Shown: positions 29,346-40,325, counted from the stretch's first letter. The stretch is DNA of 64,000 bases from Aradus depressus (GCA_963662175.1 OY759214.1:930001-994000), one strand, 5' to 3'. Translations and numbers: made by a program. The notes: generated by a model not told the origin, from the letters alone.

Positions 29346-31712
29346 TTGGTAAGGGCCAATCAGCTCTTTCAAACGGATTATGGTCCGGAAGAAACAGAGC
29401 TTATAGAAGAAGTGGATCCGGAGTTAGATATGTTATCAGTTGATTCAAAAGAAGAAGACAACTTAGAAGTAGGAAATGAATGCAATGATGAAGTATCCTC
29501 TAATAACGAAGAAGAGAATAATTTGGAGACTTGGCTGAAATATCCTTTTCCAAAGATGGAACATTTTGGTTGGAGGGACCGTTCGTTAGAAGAAAACTTA
29601 TTTCTTCTAGTATTATCCGCCAGCGTCCCGGTATTTCATCAAAGACAAGATAGCATTTTAGATATGTTCAAATTATTTATTTCTCCTATATTGTTGATGT
29701 TATTGTGTAATGCACAAATCAGAAGGCGTCCATAATGATGCACGAATATAATTTAAAGCATGAGGGTGTCCAATAGAAAACGGGACGAAGTTGATCGTAC
29801 AGAAATATATGCTTATATTGGGTTACTTCTCTGTAGTGAGACAACTAAAAGCAACAGTCAGTATGCTATGGGGTGAAGAGTATCCCTCCAAAAGACCAAT
29901 GTACGGTGCAACAATGTCAAGAACCCGATTTTCCCAGATTTCGTCATATCTAAGATTTGATGATTTATTCACGAGGGAAGAAAGAAAGGATGCAGATAAA
30001 TTTGCACTCATCAGAGATATAATGAAATTATTATCTTCCTATTGCCAGAAATATTATAACCCTGGATCCCACTTAAGAATCGATGAACAGTTGGTTCCGT
30101 TTAGGGGGAGATGTCATTTTAGGGTTTATATGAAATCCAAACCAGCTAAATATGGTGTGAAAATTTGGGTAATGGCTGACAGCGAAACATCCTATCCTTC
30201 GGGTATACTTGGGAAAAATGGGTGGGAAACCTGGAAAAGTGTAGTACTTGATTTAGTATCCATTTTGGGTTCTCGTTATGGGATTATAGCTGACAGTTTC
30301 TTTACTTCCCTGCATTTGGCTGAAGAGCCACTCTATAAGAAATTGACACTATGAGGTACACTTTGGAAAAATAAAACATTCCTTCCTCCAGAGTTTCCAC
30401 CTTCACGCAGCCGACCTTTGCACTCCTCCATTTTTGGCTTCCAATTTGAGGTTATACTAGGTATGCAATGCATTCTGCTAATTGCAAATATTGAGCGGAG
30501 CCGTGACTCAAATTGCCTATACCTTGAACTTTAAATTCATTAGCGGTCACTCGCTTAGCTTACGCCGCGAGCTCCCTCCATGCGACAAAACGTGGTTATC
30601 GTCAAGGAATATACTTTTTTTACGAAAAAATATGGTCCAAAATAATTTTTTCTCCCGAAAAATTTGTCAAGGGCTTCGCCGAGAACTTTTAATTCACGCG
30701 CAGCACCGCAACAATGTCTTCCAACAATGGTCTCAGTTTCATTGTTTTTTTCAGTGATTATTCCTCGATGGTACTTCGATTTTATATAATTATTTCCTCA
30801 TTGATTATTTTTTTATTATTATATTATATATTATTTTTTTAAACAAATCTTACTCTTGACCTCGACCTCAATTTCATGCGCGTGCTTCATGCCATTGTCG
30901 ATTGAGAAGAATTTGAACGTTTCGCATTGAAGTCTATGGATGAACATATTTTCGGTGATTATTCCTCCGTGGTACGTCCGATTTTCGAAATTATTCTTTA
31001 ACAACCTTCACGTGACTGACATCCATCAATATGCAAAAATTGATCAGGATCAGATAAACAGTTTTAATGCAGGAGGGGCACAAACGAAACACACGATTCG
31101 TCTAAAGATTGAGCTACGCTCAAACTAGTCTCTTATGTGTCGCATCGTAACAACAGTGTTGTTTTGCTTTCTTCGGAACACTACACAAATAGCGTTTCCG
31201 ACGAAGTACACAAAAAACCTGATATAATCACACACTAAATGAGCGGTAGACACCCTTGACAAACTTGTGAGAATAGCTGCAAGATGGCCGATGGCACTCT
31301 TCATGAATATCATTGATATTGCAGCAGTAAACGCGTTTATCTTATGGATGAATATCCATCCACATTATATAAGCCTTACCTTCATCGAAGGCGTCTGTTT
31401 CTGCTTGATCTTGGAAGAATGCTCACTGAGCCTCTAATAACGAAAATGTTGAATGATCCCTCTACCCTAAGCAGACAAACCAGGAAAACTGAATTGTCTT
31501 GAAACTGAAGAAGGTGAAGTGACTCCTGCTGACAGACAACATTCATCCACCGACTCAGGCACCAGTTGCATCACTCAAACGGTCACCATGTTACATGTGC
31601 CCGAGACAAAATGACCATAAGCATAATATGTTTTGTACGATTTGTAAAAGGCATATATGCAAAAGCCATTGTTTAAAAATCATTAATTGTAGCAAAAATG
31701 ATCAATAAAAAA
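29346..31712 (+). pseudogene. piggyBac transposase pseudogene
   Basis: The acidic N-terminus (29346-29735) is followed by a frameshift near 29740-29830; KRDEVDRTEIYAYIGLLL is in a second frame. Then 29791-30354 carries YGATMSRTRFSQISSYLRFDD, HLRIDEQLVPFRGRC (first catalytic Asp), SKPAKYGVKIWVMADSE and IIADSFFTSLHLAEE (second Asp). After a TGA (30352-30354) the frame continues to HSSIFGFQF, where the insertion lies. Beyond it come VVLLSSEHYTNSVSDE, RWPMALFMNIIDIAAVNAFI (third Asp) and the Cys-rich C-terminal domain CYMCPRQNDHKHNMFCTIC. Multiple breaks make it inactive. Confidence 0.88.
30456..31120. other. Unclassified ~665 bp insertion in the piggyBac transposase
   Basis: ACTAG occurs at both edges (about 30455 and 31117), a possible 5 bp target duplication. 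No terminal inverted repeat, poly(A) or ORF was recognised. Two similar words (GTGATTATTCCTCGATGGTAC at 30754 and GTGATTATTCCTCCGTGGTAC at 30955) suggest a ~200 bp internal duplication. Confidence 0.45.
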
Positions 31713-31931
31713 AGCAGTTTTTTCGATATTTTCAAATAATTTGTTTGTTTTTTTAAGTCTAGACCCAGTTTTTTGATTTTACCAATATTTTTTTCTTTTT
31801 AGCATAGACCAAGTGAAGAGTAGCAATTATTTTTTGAGAAAATACCAACATACAATGGTGCTAGAAATAAAAAGCGTATACCCCCCACGTGGTACTTTGT
31901 TTTCTTTTTCACCTGATATTAGGAGGGTTAA

Positions 31932-32739
31932 GGAACATTTTTGGCAAGAACCTATTTTTCGATAGGACTAACCGTTTTTGCGGAAATCAAGCAAACGTCT
32001 AAAAAAACTGGGTTTCAAAATAACATTTTAGGCCCGTAAAAAGAAAAATCGTATTACATATAAAATGGGTCTTTCTGTTTTGGCTACAACTTTTATTTGA
32101 GGATATTCTTGGTTAGGTGATAAATGTAAGGTAAGAAGGCTGAAAGAGCGCCTTATCTCGAGGAAGCTCCTGCATGTGACTCTAGAGAGGAAGAGTGGGA
32201 CGGCTGCAAACGAACGCCGAAGGATTGGGAGCCATGCGCTGTTGGCGACTAGCAGATTTTCTCCACCAGAAAGATGTAACAATAAAATATTATAAATAGA
32301 GGCAAGTTCTGACAAATAAAAATAAAAAATACATTTAAAATATCGTCACCTTTTCTTTAGTTCTACTTATTACTACCATATTTGAATCCTCAGATTTATT
32401 ATAATTGTTTTCTATGAAGTCTACAACATTCTTCACTATGTATAAATCGAAATAGTAGCTTCACTGATTTGGAAGAAAAGCTGTGAGCTGTTGCGGAAGC
32501 GCGCAATACTTCCTACCATAACGACGCCATAACTAGAATTAAAAAAAAACGTATGTCAACTGATTTTTTACAGCCATTTATCCTATTTTTGATAAATTAT
32601 ATGTAATACAATTTTTCGAAAGTCGCCTGGGTTGCGTCCTAAAATGTTATTTTGAAACCCAGTTTTTTTAGACGTTTGCTTGATTTCCGCGAAAACTGTT
32701 GTGTCCTATCGAAAAATAGGTTCTTACCAAAAATCTTCC
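31932..32739. mobile_element. Foldback/MITE-like element with ~130 bp inverted arms
   Basis: The left arm 31932-32063 and right arm 32596-32739 pair over GGAA.ATTTTTGG.AAGAACC, CGATAGGAC, GGAAATCAAGCAAACGTC, CTGGGTTTCAAAATAAC and GTATTACATATA. The middle (32064-32595) has no ORF. It abuts the TTAA that ends the piggyBac remnant. Confidence 0.82.
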
Positions 32740-33690
32740 TTTATAAATGAATTGTCTATTAAATTGGAAGGGGGGGAGGATGTCGTAAATGGTTGTTCAA
32801 AATTAATAATAGAAAACCAACTTTGGTTAATGTACTATATAATTTTCAGCTTGGAATACATTATATAGCGCACAAGCAAGCAATAAGCGGGGCATACATT
32901 AGCGGGGATGTGTATAAAAATCCTTATGAGAGCGCACAATAAGAAGCAATCTTAGCTAGCGAACAAACAAAAACCATGTTGGATGGTGAAGTATAATCTT
33001 ACTGTAGGAATCTGTGGTAAAGGTGTAGGTAGGGCAATGGCGGTTCTAACGGTCACTATAGGGGGGCTATCCAGCTTCGAGTAAATATACACTTTGTTTT
33101 ATTTTTCAACAACCTACATCAATCTTTATTAAAGTGTACAATTATTCACATTTTTGATAATACAATTGTCTATAAAAATTACAACGTTGACAAACATTTT
33201 AAAAATCATTGAACACTTGGCATTTATAATATTGAAAGAACGGCGAGCGAAGCGAATACCACACGCTATAAACCTCTGCAGATATCGAATTATATCTGCA
33301 GAAACTTTTGGGAAGTTGACTCAGCTTTCGCATGGTACCATCAAAAATATACATTTTATTTTTAAAGGGTTAAATTCATGAAAGTGGTGGTTTCCTTTTG
33401 ACATGTTATTTTTTTGTGAATAGCTTTACGGAACTTCATCCTCCGCGTTGGGCACGACAGTTTTTCCAAATCTTTCGTACACAAGTTATAAAATGAATAA
33501 AAACTAAATTTATTTAACTGACTCACTTTTGAACGTTCTGACGATGGTGTAAGCCCGTAAATAACTAGATAACACAGTGGCATGGCTAATATGCATCGGA
33601 CATAAGACCAAAAAAAACTATGAGATCTGATTAAATATAGAAATTAGCAGGATAACGGTTTGGTTGGCTGTTGTTGTAAATATTATGATG
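32740..33690. other. Unassigned intergenic sequence with SINE-B tail
   Basis: No gene recognised. 33555-33615 (AACACAGTGGCATGGCTAAT, CGGACATAAG) matches the 3' end of SINE-B. CTGACGATGGTGTAAGCCC at 33538 resembles the hammerhead core seen elsewhere, but the GAAA box is absent. Confidence 0.45.
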
Positions 33691-33699
33691 AGTCGGTGA

Positions 33700-33729
33700 G
33701 TACCACGAAAGGAGACAGGTTGCAGACAG
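33700..33729 (+). repeat. 29-30 bp direct repeat, left of the outer R1 fragment
   Basis: AGTACCACGAAAGGAGACAG and the next nine bases recur at 38591-38620 and, with one change, at 38634-38660. The outer R1-clade fragment lies between the first two. Confidence 0.75.
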
Positions 33730-34469
33730 CTGAGGGCGGATGTGGAGGAGCGCAGGGACAAATATGCTCTCTGTGTCTTCGTCGACATAGCCGCAGCGTT
33801 CCACTGCGCCTGGTGGCCGACCATACTGACGAAGCTACAAGAAATGGGAACGCCGAGTAATATATTCGGACTAATCGCGAGCTTTCTGAGCGACAGATCA
33901 GCGACCATAAGCAATCTGTACTCAAGCTCATCAGTGGACATCACAAGAGGCTGCCCACAAGGGTCGATCCTAGGACCGGCTCTGTGGAACATACTCTTTG
34001 ATGGATTGCTCCATGAACTCTAGGCTCGTGGATATAAGGCAATAGCTTATGTCGACGACCTAGTGGTCATGGTGCACGCTGATAGCCGGCCCGCTCTAAC
34101 CCGACAAGCCCAGGCTGCCATCGACTATATAGGCGACTGGTGCACCGGCAACAAGCTCTCGCTCTCACCAAGTAAGACCCAGGCCTTGCTTATGAGAGGG
34201 AGAGTGGACGCGCGCCATCCACTTTTGGTCAGGATCCAGGGGATGCGCATTGAGAGCCCGGAGGCCGTAACGTACCTAGGGGTGAGGCTGGGACGGGGTC
34301 TCAATGTGACCACACGTTGGCATCAAGGATAGGACCAATGCCACCTTCAACGCTCTGAGCTGCTTAGCCAGGGCTACCTGGGGCCTCGGCTATCCTGCGT
34401 GTAGAGCTATCGACACGGGGGTGTTCGAGGCAGTTGCTAGATACGCGGCTGCTGGGTGGTGGCAACGCC
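33730..34469 (+). pseudogene. R1-clade LINE ORF2 fragment (outer copy, left half)
   Basis: Reads RADVEERRDKYALCVFVDIA, WWPTILTKLQEMGTPSNIFG, SILGPALWNILFDGLLHE, a stop at 34021, then AYVDDLVVMVHADSRPALTR, WCTGNKLSLSPSKTQALLMR, and VTYLGVRLGRGLNV. It is interrupted at 34470 by a complete 3' part of a second element of the same family and resumes at 38496. Confidence 0.88.
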
Positions 34470-35051
34470 TGGAGGTTTCCTCCGCTGACGAGCTCGGGGC
34501 ACTCAGGGACAATCCAAAGCTCCAAGAGGCGGAGGCGCTCCAAAGAAGGAGCCCACGCCTGGTTGTGTTTGATGTGCCTTCGGGCTGGTCGGGGGAGGAC
34601 TTCTCCAGGAGATTTCGAGCCCAATACCCCGACCTCACCCCCCCCCCCCCCCCCCCCCCCAGCAATATATAAAAAGGGCCCCAAGGGCAGATCGACGGTT
34701 CATTAGGTCGTCGAGGTGACCCCAGAGACGAGGAGGGCTCTCATCAGCGCCGGAAGGATCACCCTAGGGTGGTACTCATGTAGAGTCCGGGACTGCCTGG
34801 ACGTCTCGCGGTGCTGGCGCTGCCAGGTCTTTGGCCACGTCGAAAAGTCGTGCAATCGACCCAGGGTGTGCGCGAGGTGTTCGGAGGAAGGGCATGACAG
34901 GGCCAGTTGTCCGAATAAGTCTAAGCCGCCGAAGTGTAGTAACTGCGGCACACGGGGCTCCCGCGTCGCTCACCAGGCGGACAGCGAGACCTGCCAGTCA
35001 TATGTCCGTGCGTTAGAGTCGTTGGCCTCACGCACTGATTATGGCGAATAG
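34470..35051 (+). pseudogene. R1-clade ORF1 C-terminus with three CCHC knuckles
   Basis: The visible part reads LVVFDVPSGWSGEDFSRRFR, then a 23-base C run (34638-34660), then a change of frame. The second frame (to 35051) holds three zinc knuckles: CWRCQVFGHVEKSC, CARCSEEGHDRASC and CSNCGTRGSRVAHQ..C. ORF1 proteins of R1/TRAS elements bind element RNA through such knuckles. The 5' half is lost. The stop overlaps the ORF2 start by 11 bases (35041-35051); the homologous junction at 52593 overlaps the same way. Confidence 0.85.
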
Positions 35052-38000
35052 GATGCGCGGGGGCCTCCGTTTGTGGCAGCACAACATGAATAGGCGCAGG
35101 ATTGTGGCTGATGAGGTGCGTCAACTAGTGTCATCGGAGGGCGTCCAGGTGCTAGCTCTCCAGGAACCCTACTGCGTTAGAGGCAGCGTGGCAGGCCTAG
35201 GTACTGGCCACAAAATTATTATTGGCGCACGGAACGACGAACGGCCAATGGCCGCAATCGTCGTGACCGGCCCCCAGGTGGATGTGATGGCGCTCCACCA
35301 TCTCTCCACCAGCCATATAGTTGTGGCCTGTATTAGGCACGCCAACGCAAGCTGCTACGTGATCAGCGGATACTTCCCGCCGTCTGAGAACATAGAACGA
35401 CAGCTGGGCCACCTGGACCTAGTACTGGACTCCCTCTCGGGGCGCAATGTCATAGTTCTGGCGGACGTCAACTCCTGGTCAGTCTCCTGGGGATCGGTTC
35501 GCACCGACCGCCGGGGCGACAGGCTATTGGATTTGATCGCCCGCCATGACCTGTGCATAGTCAATGACCCACTTTCTCCGCCCACATTCCACGGTTCCAA
35601 TGGAGTGTCCCATGTTGACGTCACGCTGGTGTCGAGCGGACTACTCCTGGCTGTGGGCAGCTGGAGCGTCCGAGAGATCACATCTAGCGACCATAGTGTA
35701 CTGGATGTTCTGCTCTTTGACGCCCATCTTCCCGCAGTCCGGTCTAGAGACCCGCGCTTTGCTACCCGCAAGGCCATCTCCGACGCTTTCGTGACCGCCG
35801 TTGCCGCCTACTCCTGCGACGATCAGTGGGAGGGTCTCAGGAGTTCTGAACCGGTTGGCCAGATTGAGGATGGGGTCGGCAGGCTCAGTAGTATACTACT
35901 TCGAGCTGCCGATGAGACCATCCCCAAGAAGGTAAACCGGATCAGGAAGGTACCCTGGTGGAGTGAGGACCTTACCCTCGCCAAGAAGGCTGTATATCGT
36001 GCCAGGAGGAGGTTTCAGCGGTGCCAAAACCAAAACCCACTCCAGAGGGTAATACGGAGGGAGGAGTACCGGCAGCTTAGCAAGGCTTATGGTAGAAGAG
36101 TCGAGGCCGCGAAGAAGGAGAGCTGGAGGAAGTTCGTTGAAGACGAGAGCAGCAAAAACCCGTGGGGAATCCCTTACCGTGTCGCCGCCGGGAGGCTAAG
36201 GCCGGCCGCCCCGGTGGCCTCCATCAGGGTTGGCAACCAGTATGCCATGTCCCTGGAGGAGGCTGGCGGGATGTACTTGAGGGAGGCCTTCCCGGCGGAG
36301 GATTCACCCAGCCAACGAGACATCAGGAACGCTGCCCGTACTTGGCCGGATACGGGGAACGCACCTGATTGGGACGAGATTGACCTGAGCTTGGCGGTTG
36401 GGAGGCAGAAGAGTGGCGGCGCTCCTGGGAGCGATCTCATAGACGCCGCTATAATCAAGAAAGCCTTCCCGGCCATCAAGTCGGATCTCTTACTACTTTA
36501 TAACTCCTGCCTTAGGAGGGGCCACTTCCCTAGGACTTGGAAACGAGCACTCGTGTGTACGTTTGTTAAGCCTGGTGATAGGGACCTTTCCCTGGCAGGT
36601 AGCCACAGACCAATCAGCCTGCTCCCCGTATTCGGTAAAGTATTGGAGACTCTTATCTTCAATGGAATTCGGGCCCAGGTACATGCTTTTGTATCCCACA
36701 GGCAGTTCGGTGGCTTGAGGGGCAGATCCGCCGAAGACGCGTTGATGATGCTGAGGGCGGATGTGGAGAATGACCGTGGGAAATATGCCCTGTGTGTCTT
36801 CTTTGACATCGCGTCGGCCTTCGACTGCGCCTGGTGGCCTGCCATCCTCAAGCGACTGCGGGCTGTGGGACTGCCTGGGAATGTGTTTGGGTTGATATCC
36901 AGCTTCCTCAGCGATCGATCTGCGACCATGAGTCAGCTATACGCTAGCACTACAGTGGACGTCACTAGAGGCTGTCCTCAGGGCTCGGTCCTCGGACCGA
37001 TACTTTGGGCCATACTCTTTGACGGACTGCTCCGTGATCTCGAGGGCCGTGGATATAAGGCAATCGCCTACGTCGACGACCTCGTTGTTACGGTGCACGC
37101 TGATAGTCGAGCTGCTCTAACCCTTCGCGCCCAAGCCGCCATTGACGATATAGACAACTGGTGCTGCGCCAACAAACTGGCTCTCTCTCCTAGAAAGACC
37201 TCGGCTTTGCTGATGAGAGGGAGAACCGACGCCCGACACCCCCTGGTAATCAAAATCCACGGACGCCGCATTGAGAGCCCGGCAACGGTCACTTATCTCG
37301 GAGTGCGGATCGGGCCGGGCCTCAACGTGACGCCCCACGTTGTTGCCATTAAAGAAAGGACTACCGCCACTTTCAACGCTTTGAGCTGCCTAGTCCGCGC
37401 GACGTGGGGCCTCGGCTATTCTGCGTGTAGAATCATCTACACTGGAGTATTCGAGGCTGTAGCAAGGTACGCCGCTGCTGGGTGGTGGCATCGTCCCACG
37501 AAGCGGCGACGCGTTATCCTTGTGCAAGCCCAGAGAGCAGCCCTTTTAAGGGTTACAAAGGCCTATCGTACTGTCTCTACGGCTCCGCTACAGGTGCTGG
37601 CAGGAGCTCCGCCCATAGACTTAGTCTTGGACGGGGCTGTCGCCTCGTACTATTGTAGACGCAATTTGTCCTTAGGAGCAGATATAGATGAGCCTTTACG
37701 TCTAGCCCTGGAGGAAGAGATGCGCGGACAGTCCAGACCGGAGCGTTGCAGGGACATAGTCCAGGAATGGATAGTGGAGAAATGACAACAGCGGTGGTCA
37801 CGATCATCGGATGGCCGAACGACCTACGCATATTTACCGGAAATCCGGGTACGTCTGGACTCTACTTGGATACTGCCTGACCACTGGATGTCCCAGATAC
37901 TATCAGGTCACGGAGATTTCAACTCCAAGCTGTTCTTCTTTAAGAGGAAGAACAACCCGAACTGCTCGTGCGGCGGGGTCGAGACGGCGGAGCACGTGGT

Positions 38001-38157
38001 CCTCGAATGTCCGCTGTACGACGGGCCTAGGGTGGAGTTGATACGCGGGACAGGATCGTATCTGGGACTCGACCTGCGGCAGCTGATGACGGAAACCGGC
38101 TACCCAATGTTCAGCCGATTTGTCGCCTCCTGGCGGAGAAAGAAGCAAGCATTTTGA
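35041..38157 (+). pseudogene. R1-clade ORF2 (endonuclease-RT), one in-frame TGA
   Basis: One frame from ATG 35041 to TGA 38155, 1,038 codons, broken only by TGA at 37783-37785. Endonuclease blocks: LWQHNMNRR, LALQEPY, LADVNSWSVSW, HVDVTLVSS, SSDHSVL. RT blocks: SLAGSHRPISLLPVFGKVLE, FFDIASAFDCAWW, RGCPQGSVLGPILW and the catalytic AYVDDLVV. The C-terminus has NPNCSCGGVETAEHVVLECP, the Cys/His motif of R1 LINEs. No RNase H. Related copies at 24.4 and 55.1 kb have TGG at the TGA position. EN, RT and Cys/His motifs are all present. Endonuclease nicks the target and RT copies the element RNA there. Confidence 0.92.
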
Positions 38158-38455
38158 CCCTGCGCCGGGGAGGCCTGCAGTCGTCCCCGGCGCCCTAACG
38201 AACCACAATTAGCGATCGCCCTACATTTATCCCGAGCTCTCTCGGCCCGCCAAGAAATTAAGGTGGGCTGGGAGTGACCGCTGATCGTCGCAGATGGTCG
38301 GTAGCGGTCGCTCCTAGCCTACCACAGCATCATAAGTTCTGCATTTTAAATTATGCACTTTAGTATTTTAATTTTGTAAATAAATTTGTTAGGCCTCCCT
38401 TTTTCCCCGACGAGTCGGCGATGGTGTCGTGGCCTCCACCGGAGGTCGGCAACCC
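38158..38455 (+). other. R1-clade LINE 3' UTR
   Basis: About 300 bases between the ORF2 stop and poly(A). Starts with a GC-rich stem-forming CGCCGGGGA/TCCCCGGCG and contains GAGCTCTCTCGG, also found in the 3' UTR at 55590. Ends GGAGGTCGGCAACCC before the A run. Confidence 0.75.
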
Positions 38456-38483
38456 AAAAAAAAAAAAAAAAAAAAAAAAAAAA

Positions 38484-38590
38484 GGTGGCAACGCCCCACT
38501 AAGCAGCAACGCGGAATTCTTCTGCAGGCCCAGCGATCCGCACTGCTGTGGGTGACGAGGGCCTATCGCACCGTTTCTACGGAGGCGCTG
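38484..38590 (+). pseudogene. R1-clade LINE ORF2 fragment (outer copy, right part)
   Basis: Continues the fragment at 33730-34469 after the nested element: TKQQRGILLQAQRSALLWVT, AYRTVSTEAL, then breaks at 38590 where the 30 bp direct repeat starts. Confidence 0.85.
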
Positions 38591-38850
38591 AGAGTACCAC
38601 GAAAGGAGACAGGTTGCAGACATCAGTCGGTGAGTACCACGTAAGGAGACAGGTTGCAAGTTGAAATACGAAACCTATTAGGTAATCTCCTTTCCCTGCT
38701 ACTGAATCTGTTATTTTTGAATTTAAATAGCATTTCATTTCTGTGTTAAAACATTTTTTAAAAAGGAAATTTGTTTTCGATTTATTCAAATAAACACTTC
38801 GAAAAGGGTTTTATAATTAGTTTTATATTACATTTTCCATTATAATTCTT
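38591..38850. other. Two copies of a ~40 bp direct repeat, then AT-rich sequence
   Basis: AGTACCACGAAAGGAGACAG at 38591 and AGTACCACGTAAGGAGACAG at 38634 are arranged in tandem. The rest to 38850 is AT-rich with no recognised feature. Confidence 0.6.
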
Positions 38851-38995
38851 TTGGGGCTGTGAGGGCTAGAGAATAGCTTCCATGGTTGCGGGTTCTTATC
38901 CGGCCGGGAAAGTTTCATTTCATAGAACTCCCTCCCGTGGAATGGATGAATAAATAAGTAGATAACAGTGATGTGGCCAATAAAAAAATATATAA
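38851..38995 (+). mobile_element. SINE-B copy (tRNA-derived), degenerate
   Basis: GGGGCTGTGAGGGCTAGAGA (A-box region), GCGGGTTCTTATCCGGCC (B-box region), then AGAACTCCCTCCCGTGG and AGTGATGTGGCCAATAAAAA, matching SINE-B at 39388. Confidence 0.7.
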
Positions 38996-39039
38996 TAATT
39001 CCATTCTCAGTTGAATGTTGTTTCGAAACATCTACAGGA

Positions 39040-39340
39040 AACTGATAGTCCAATCTGCCATGGTACAAAAAGAACACCATCGAATACCTCAAATTTGAAA
39101 GGTGAAAATACTTGGAAAACATGTTAACCCCGCCAGACTAGTAAAACTTTGTTAATTGATATTTACACAATATATGGTAAATAATGTATTGTTTTTGAAT
39201 AAACTTAACATCTAACAGACCTTTTCTTATAAATTTAAAATAAAGTTTGAGATCTCCCATATCTATTAAAACTTGTCTGCCTGGAAATTTTTGTTAATTA
39301 ACATTTGACAGACCTTTTCTTATAAATTGAAGGGGCGATT
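39040..39340 (+). repeat. Repeat X, copy 4
   Basis: Starts at TGCCATGGTACAAAAAG and matches copies 2 and 3 reversed (ATCGAATACCTCAAATTTGA, AACATGTTAACCCCGCCAGA, CAGACCTTTTCTTATAAATT). It holds one AGTTTGAGATCT module. Confidence 0.7.
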
Positions 39341-39387
39341 GGATAAAGGGGCTATGTGAGGAAAATACGTTTTTAAGAAAAAAAGCC

Positions 39388-39594
39388 GGGGGCCATGGTG
39401 GCCGTGCGGGCTAGAGCGTAGGGCTTTGGTAGCATGGTCTCACCATGGTTTGCGGGTTCGAATCCCGTCCGGGAGTGAGTTTTATTTCGTAGATAGAACT
39501 CCCTCCCGGGGCCATGGATGTCTTAAATAATTATATACAACACATATACAACACATTGACATGGCTAATATGCACCGTACATAAAGCCAAAAGG

Positions 39595-39629
<35 letters not shown>
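39388..39629 (+). mobile_element. SINE-B (tRNA-derived SINE with poly(A))
   Basis: A-box-like GTGGCCGTGCGGGCTAGAGC, B box GGTTCGAATCCC at about 39454, body ending ACATGGCTAATATGCACCGT and a 33-base A run (39596-39628). AAAAAAAGCC occurs on both sides, a probable target duplication. RNA polymerase III would transcribe it from the internal boxes. Confidence 0.82.
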
Positions 39630-39630
<1 letters not shown>

Positions 39631-39814
39631 CCATTTTGTTAAACCCTCTGTAACTTTTCTTGTTATAATATATACTAAAATGAACTTTTCAGGCTATATT
39701 CCTCCAAATATTTGTATGTTTGAAGGGTTTACTTGATTCCTTTGCACTCAACCTTGCTTTATTCAATACAAAATTTGAAAATGTTACAACCCCTCTATCC
39801 ACTCGTCCCTGTAA

Positions 39815-39950
39815 TTATTTTTTTCATGAAAGTACATTTCATAACATCTCTTTGGTTTTTGTTTAAAAATCAAATTTGAGATCTCCCCTACCTATTAAAA
39901 CTTGTCTGGCTGGAAATAACATTTTTGTTAATTAATACCTAAAATAGTAA
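39815..39950 (+). repeat. Repeat X, copy 5 (partial)
   Basis: TTCATGAAAGTACATTTCAT, CTTTGGTTTTTGTTT, TTTGAGATCTCCCCTACC, ACTTGTCTGGCTGGAAAT: same order as 14890-15010. Confidence 0.65.
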
Positions 39951-40325
39951 ACCTAACCTAAACCAAGCTCAAAAATATTATTGCATGCATCAGACACTGA
40001 CATTGTAACAATATTATTAGGGAATTATTATAAGTTCGATGATTTGGAAGTTTGATTGATAACCGTTGAAAAAAAAAATGATTTTCTATATTACAATTGC
40101 TCAGATTTAGCAAATGTATTTGGCGATCAATTATGTCGTAGTTTACCGGCATTTAATTTCATGCCTGTACAGGATGCAACTACGCAGCTGCATTAAAAAA
40201 AAAAAAAAAAAAAAAGCCAAGCCTTTTAATTATCTTCTTAAACATCCTGAATTACAATCTGTTTTTTCTTCACTCACTGATCCCGCAGATATATTTCTCA
40301 ATTATATTATTCCAAAAATTTACAG
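39951..40325. other. Unassigned sequence with an A19 run
   Basis: AT-rich. An A run at 40194-40215 follows GCTGCATT and could be a retroposon tail. No family was recognised. Confidence 0.4.

Larger units (their letters stand above)
29346..31927 (+). mobile_element. piggyBac-like transposon, decayed
   Basis: The right end GGAGGG is followed by TTAA (31928-31931), the target of piggyBac elements. The left end is not identified; the coordinates begin at the first coding sequence. About 665 bp of unrelated DNA (30456-31120) interrupts the transposase. Confidence 0.8.
34470..38483 (+). mobile_element. R1-clade LINE, 5'-truncated, nearly intact ORF2, nested in its own family
   Basis: A 4.0 kb insertion bounded by GGTGGCAACGCC on both sides (34458-34469 and 38484-38495). 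It contains the C-terminal part of ORF1, all of ORF2, a 3' UTR and a 28-base poly(A) at 38456-38483. The host sequence is the outer R1 fragment, whose frame (GWWQRP / TKQQRGILLQAQRSALL) continues across. Confidence 0.93.

Noticed and set aside
33538..33570. Hammerhead motif CTGACGATGGTGTAAGCCC
   Set aside because: The GAAA box is missing and the following bases belong to a SINE-B tail.
39388..39470. tRNA gene suggested by A- and B-box sequences
   Set aside because: The body after the tRNA-like head and the poly(A) tail match a SINE; no complete cloverleaf is present. The same applies to 40720-40780.
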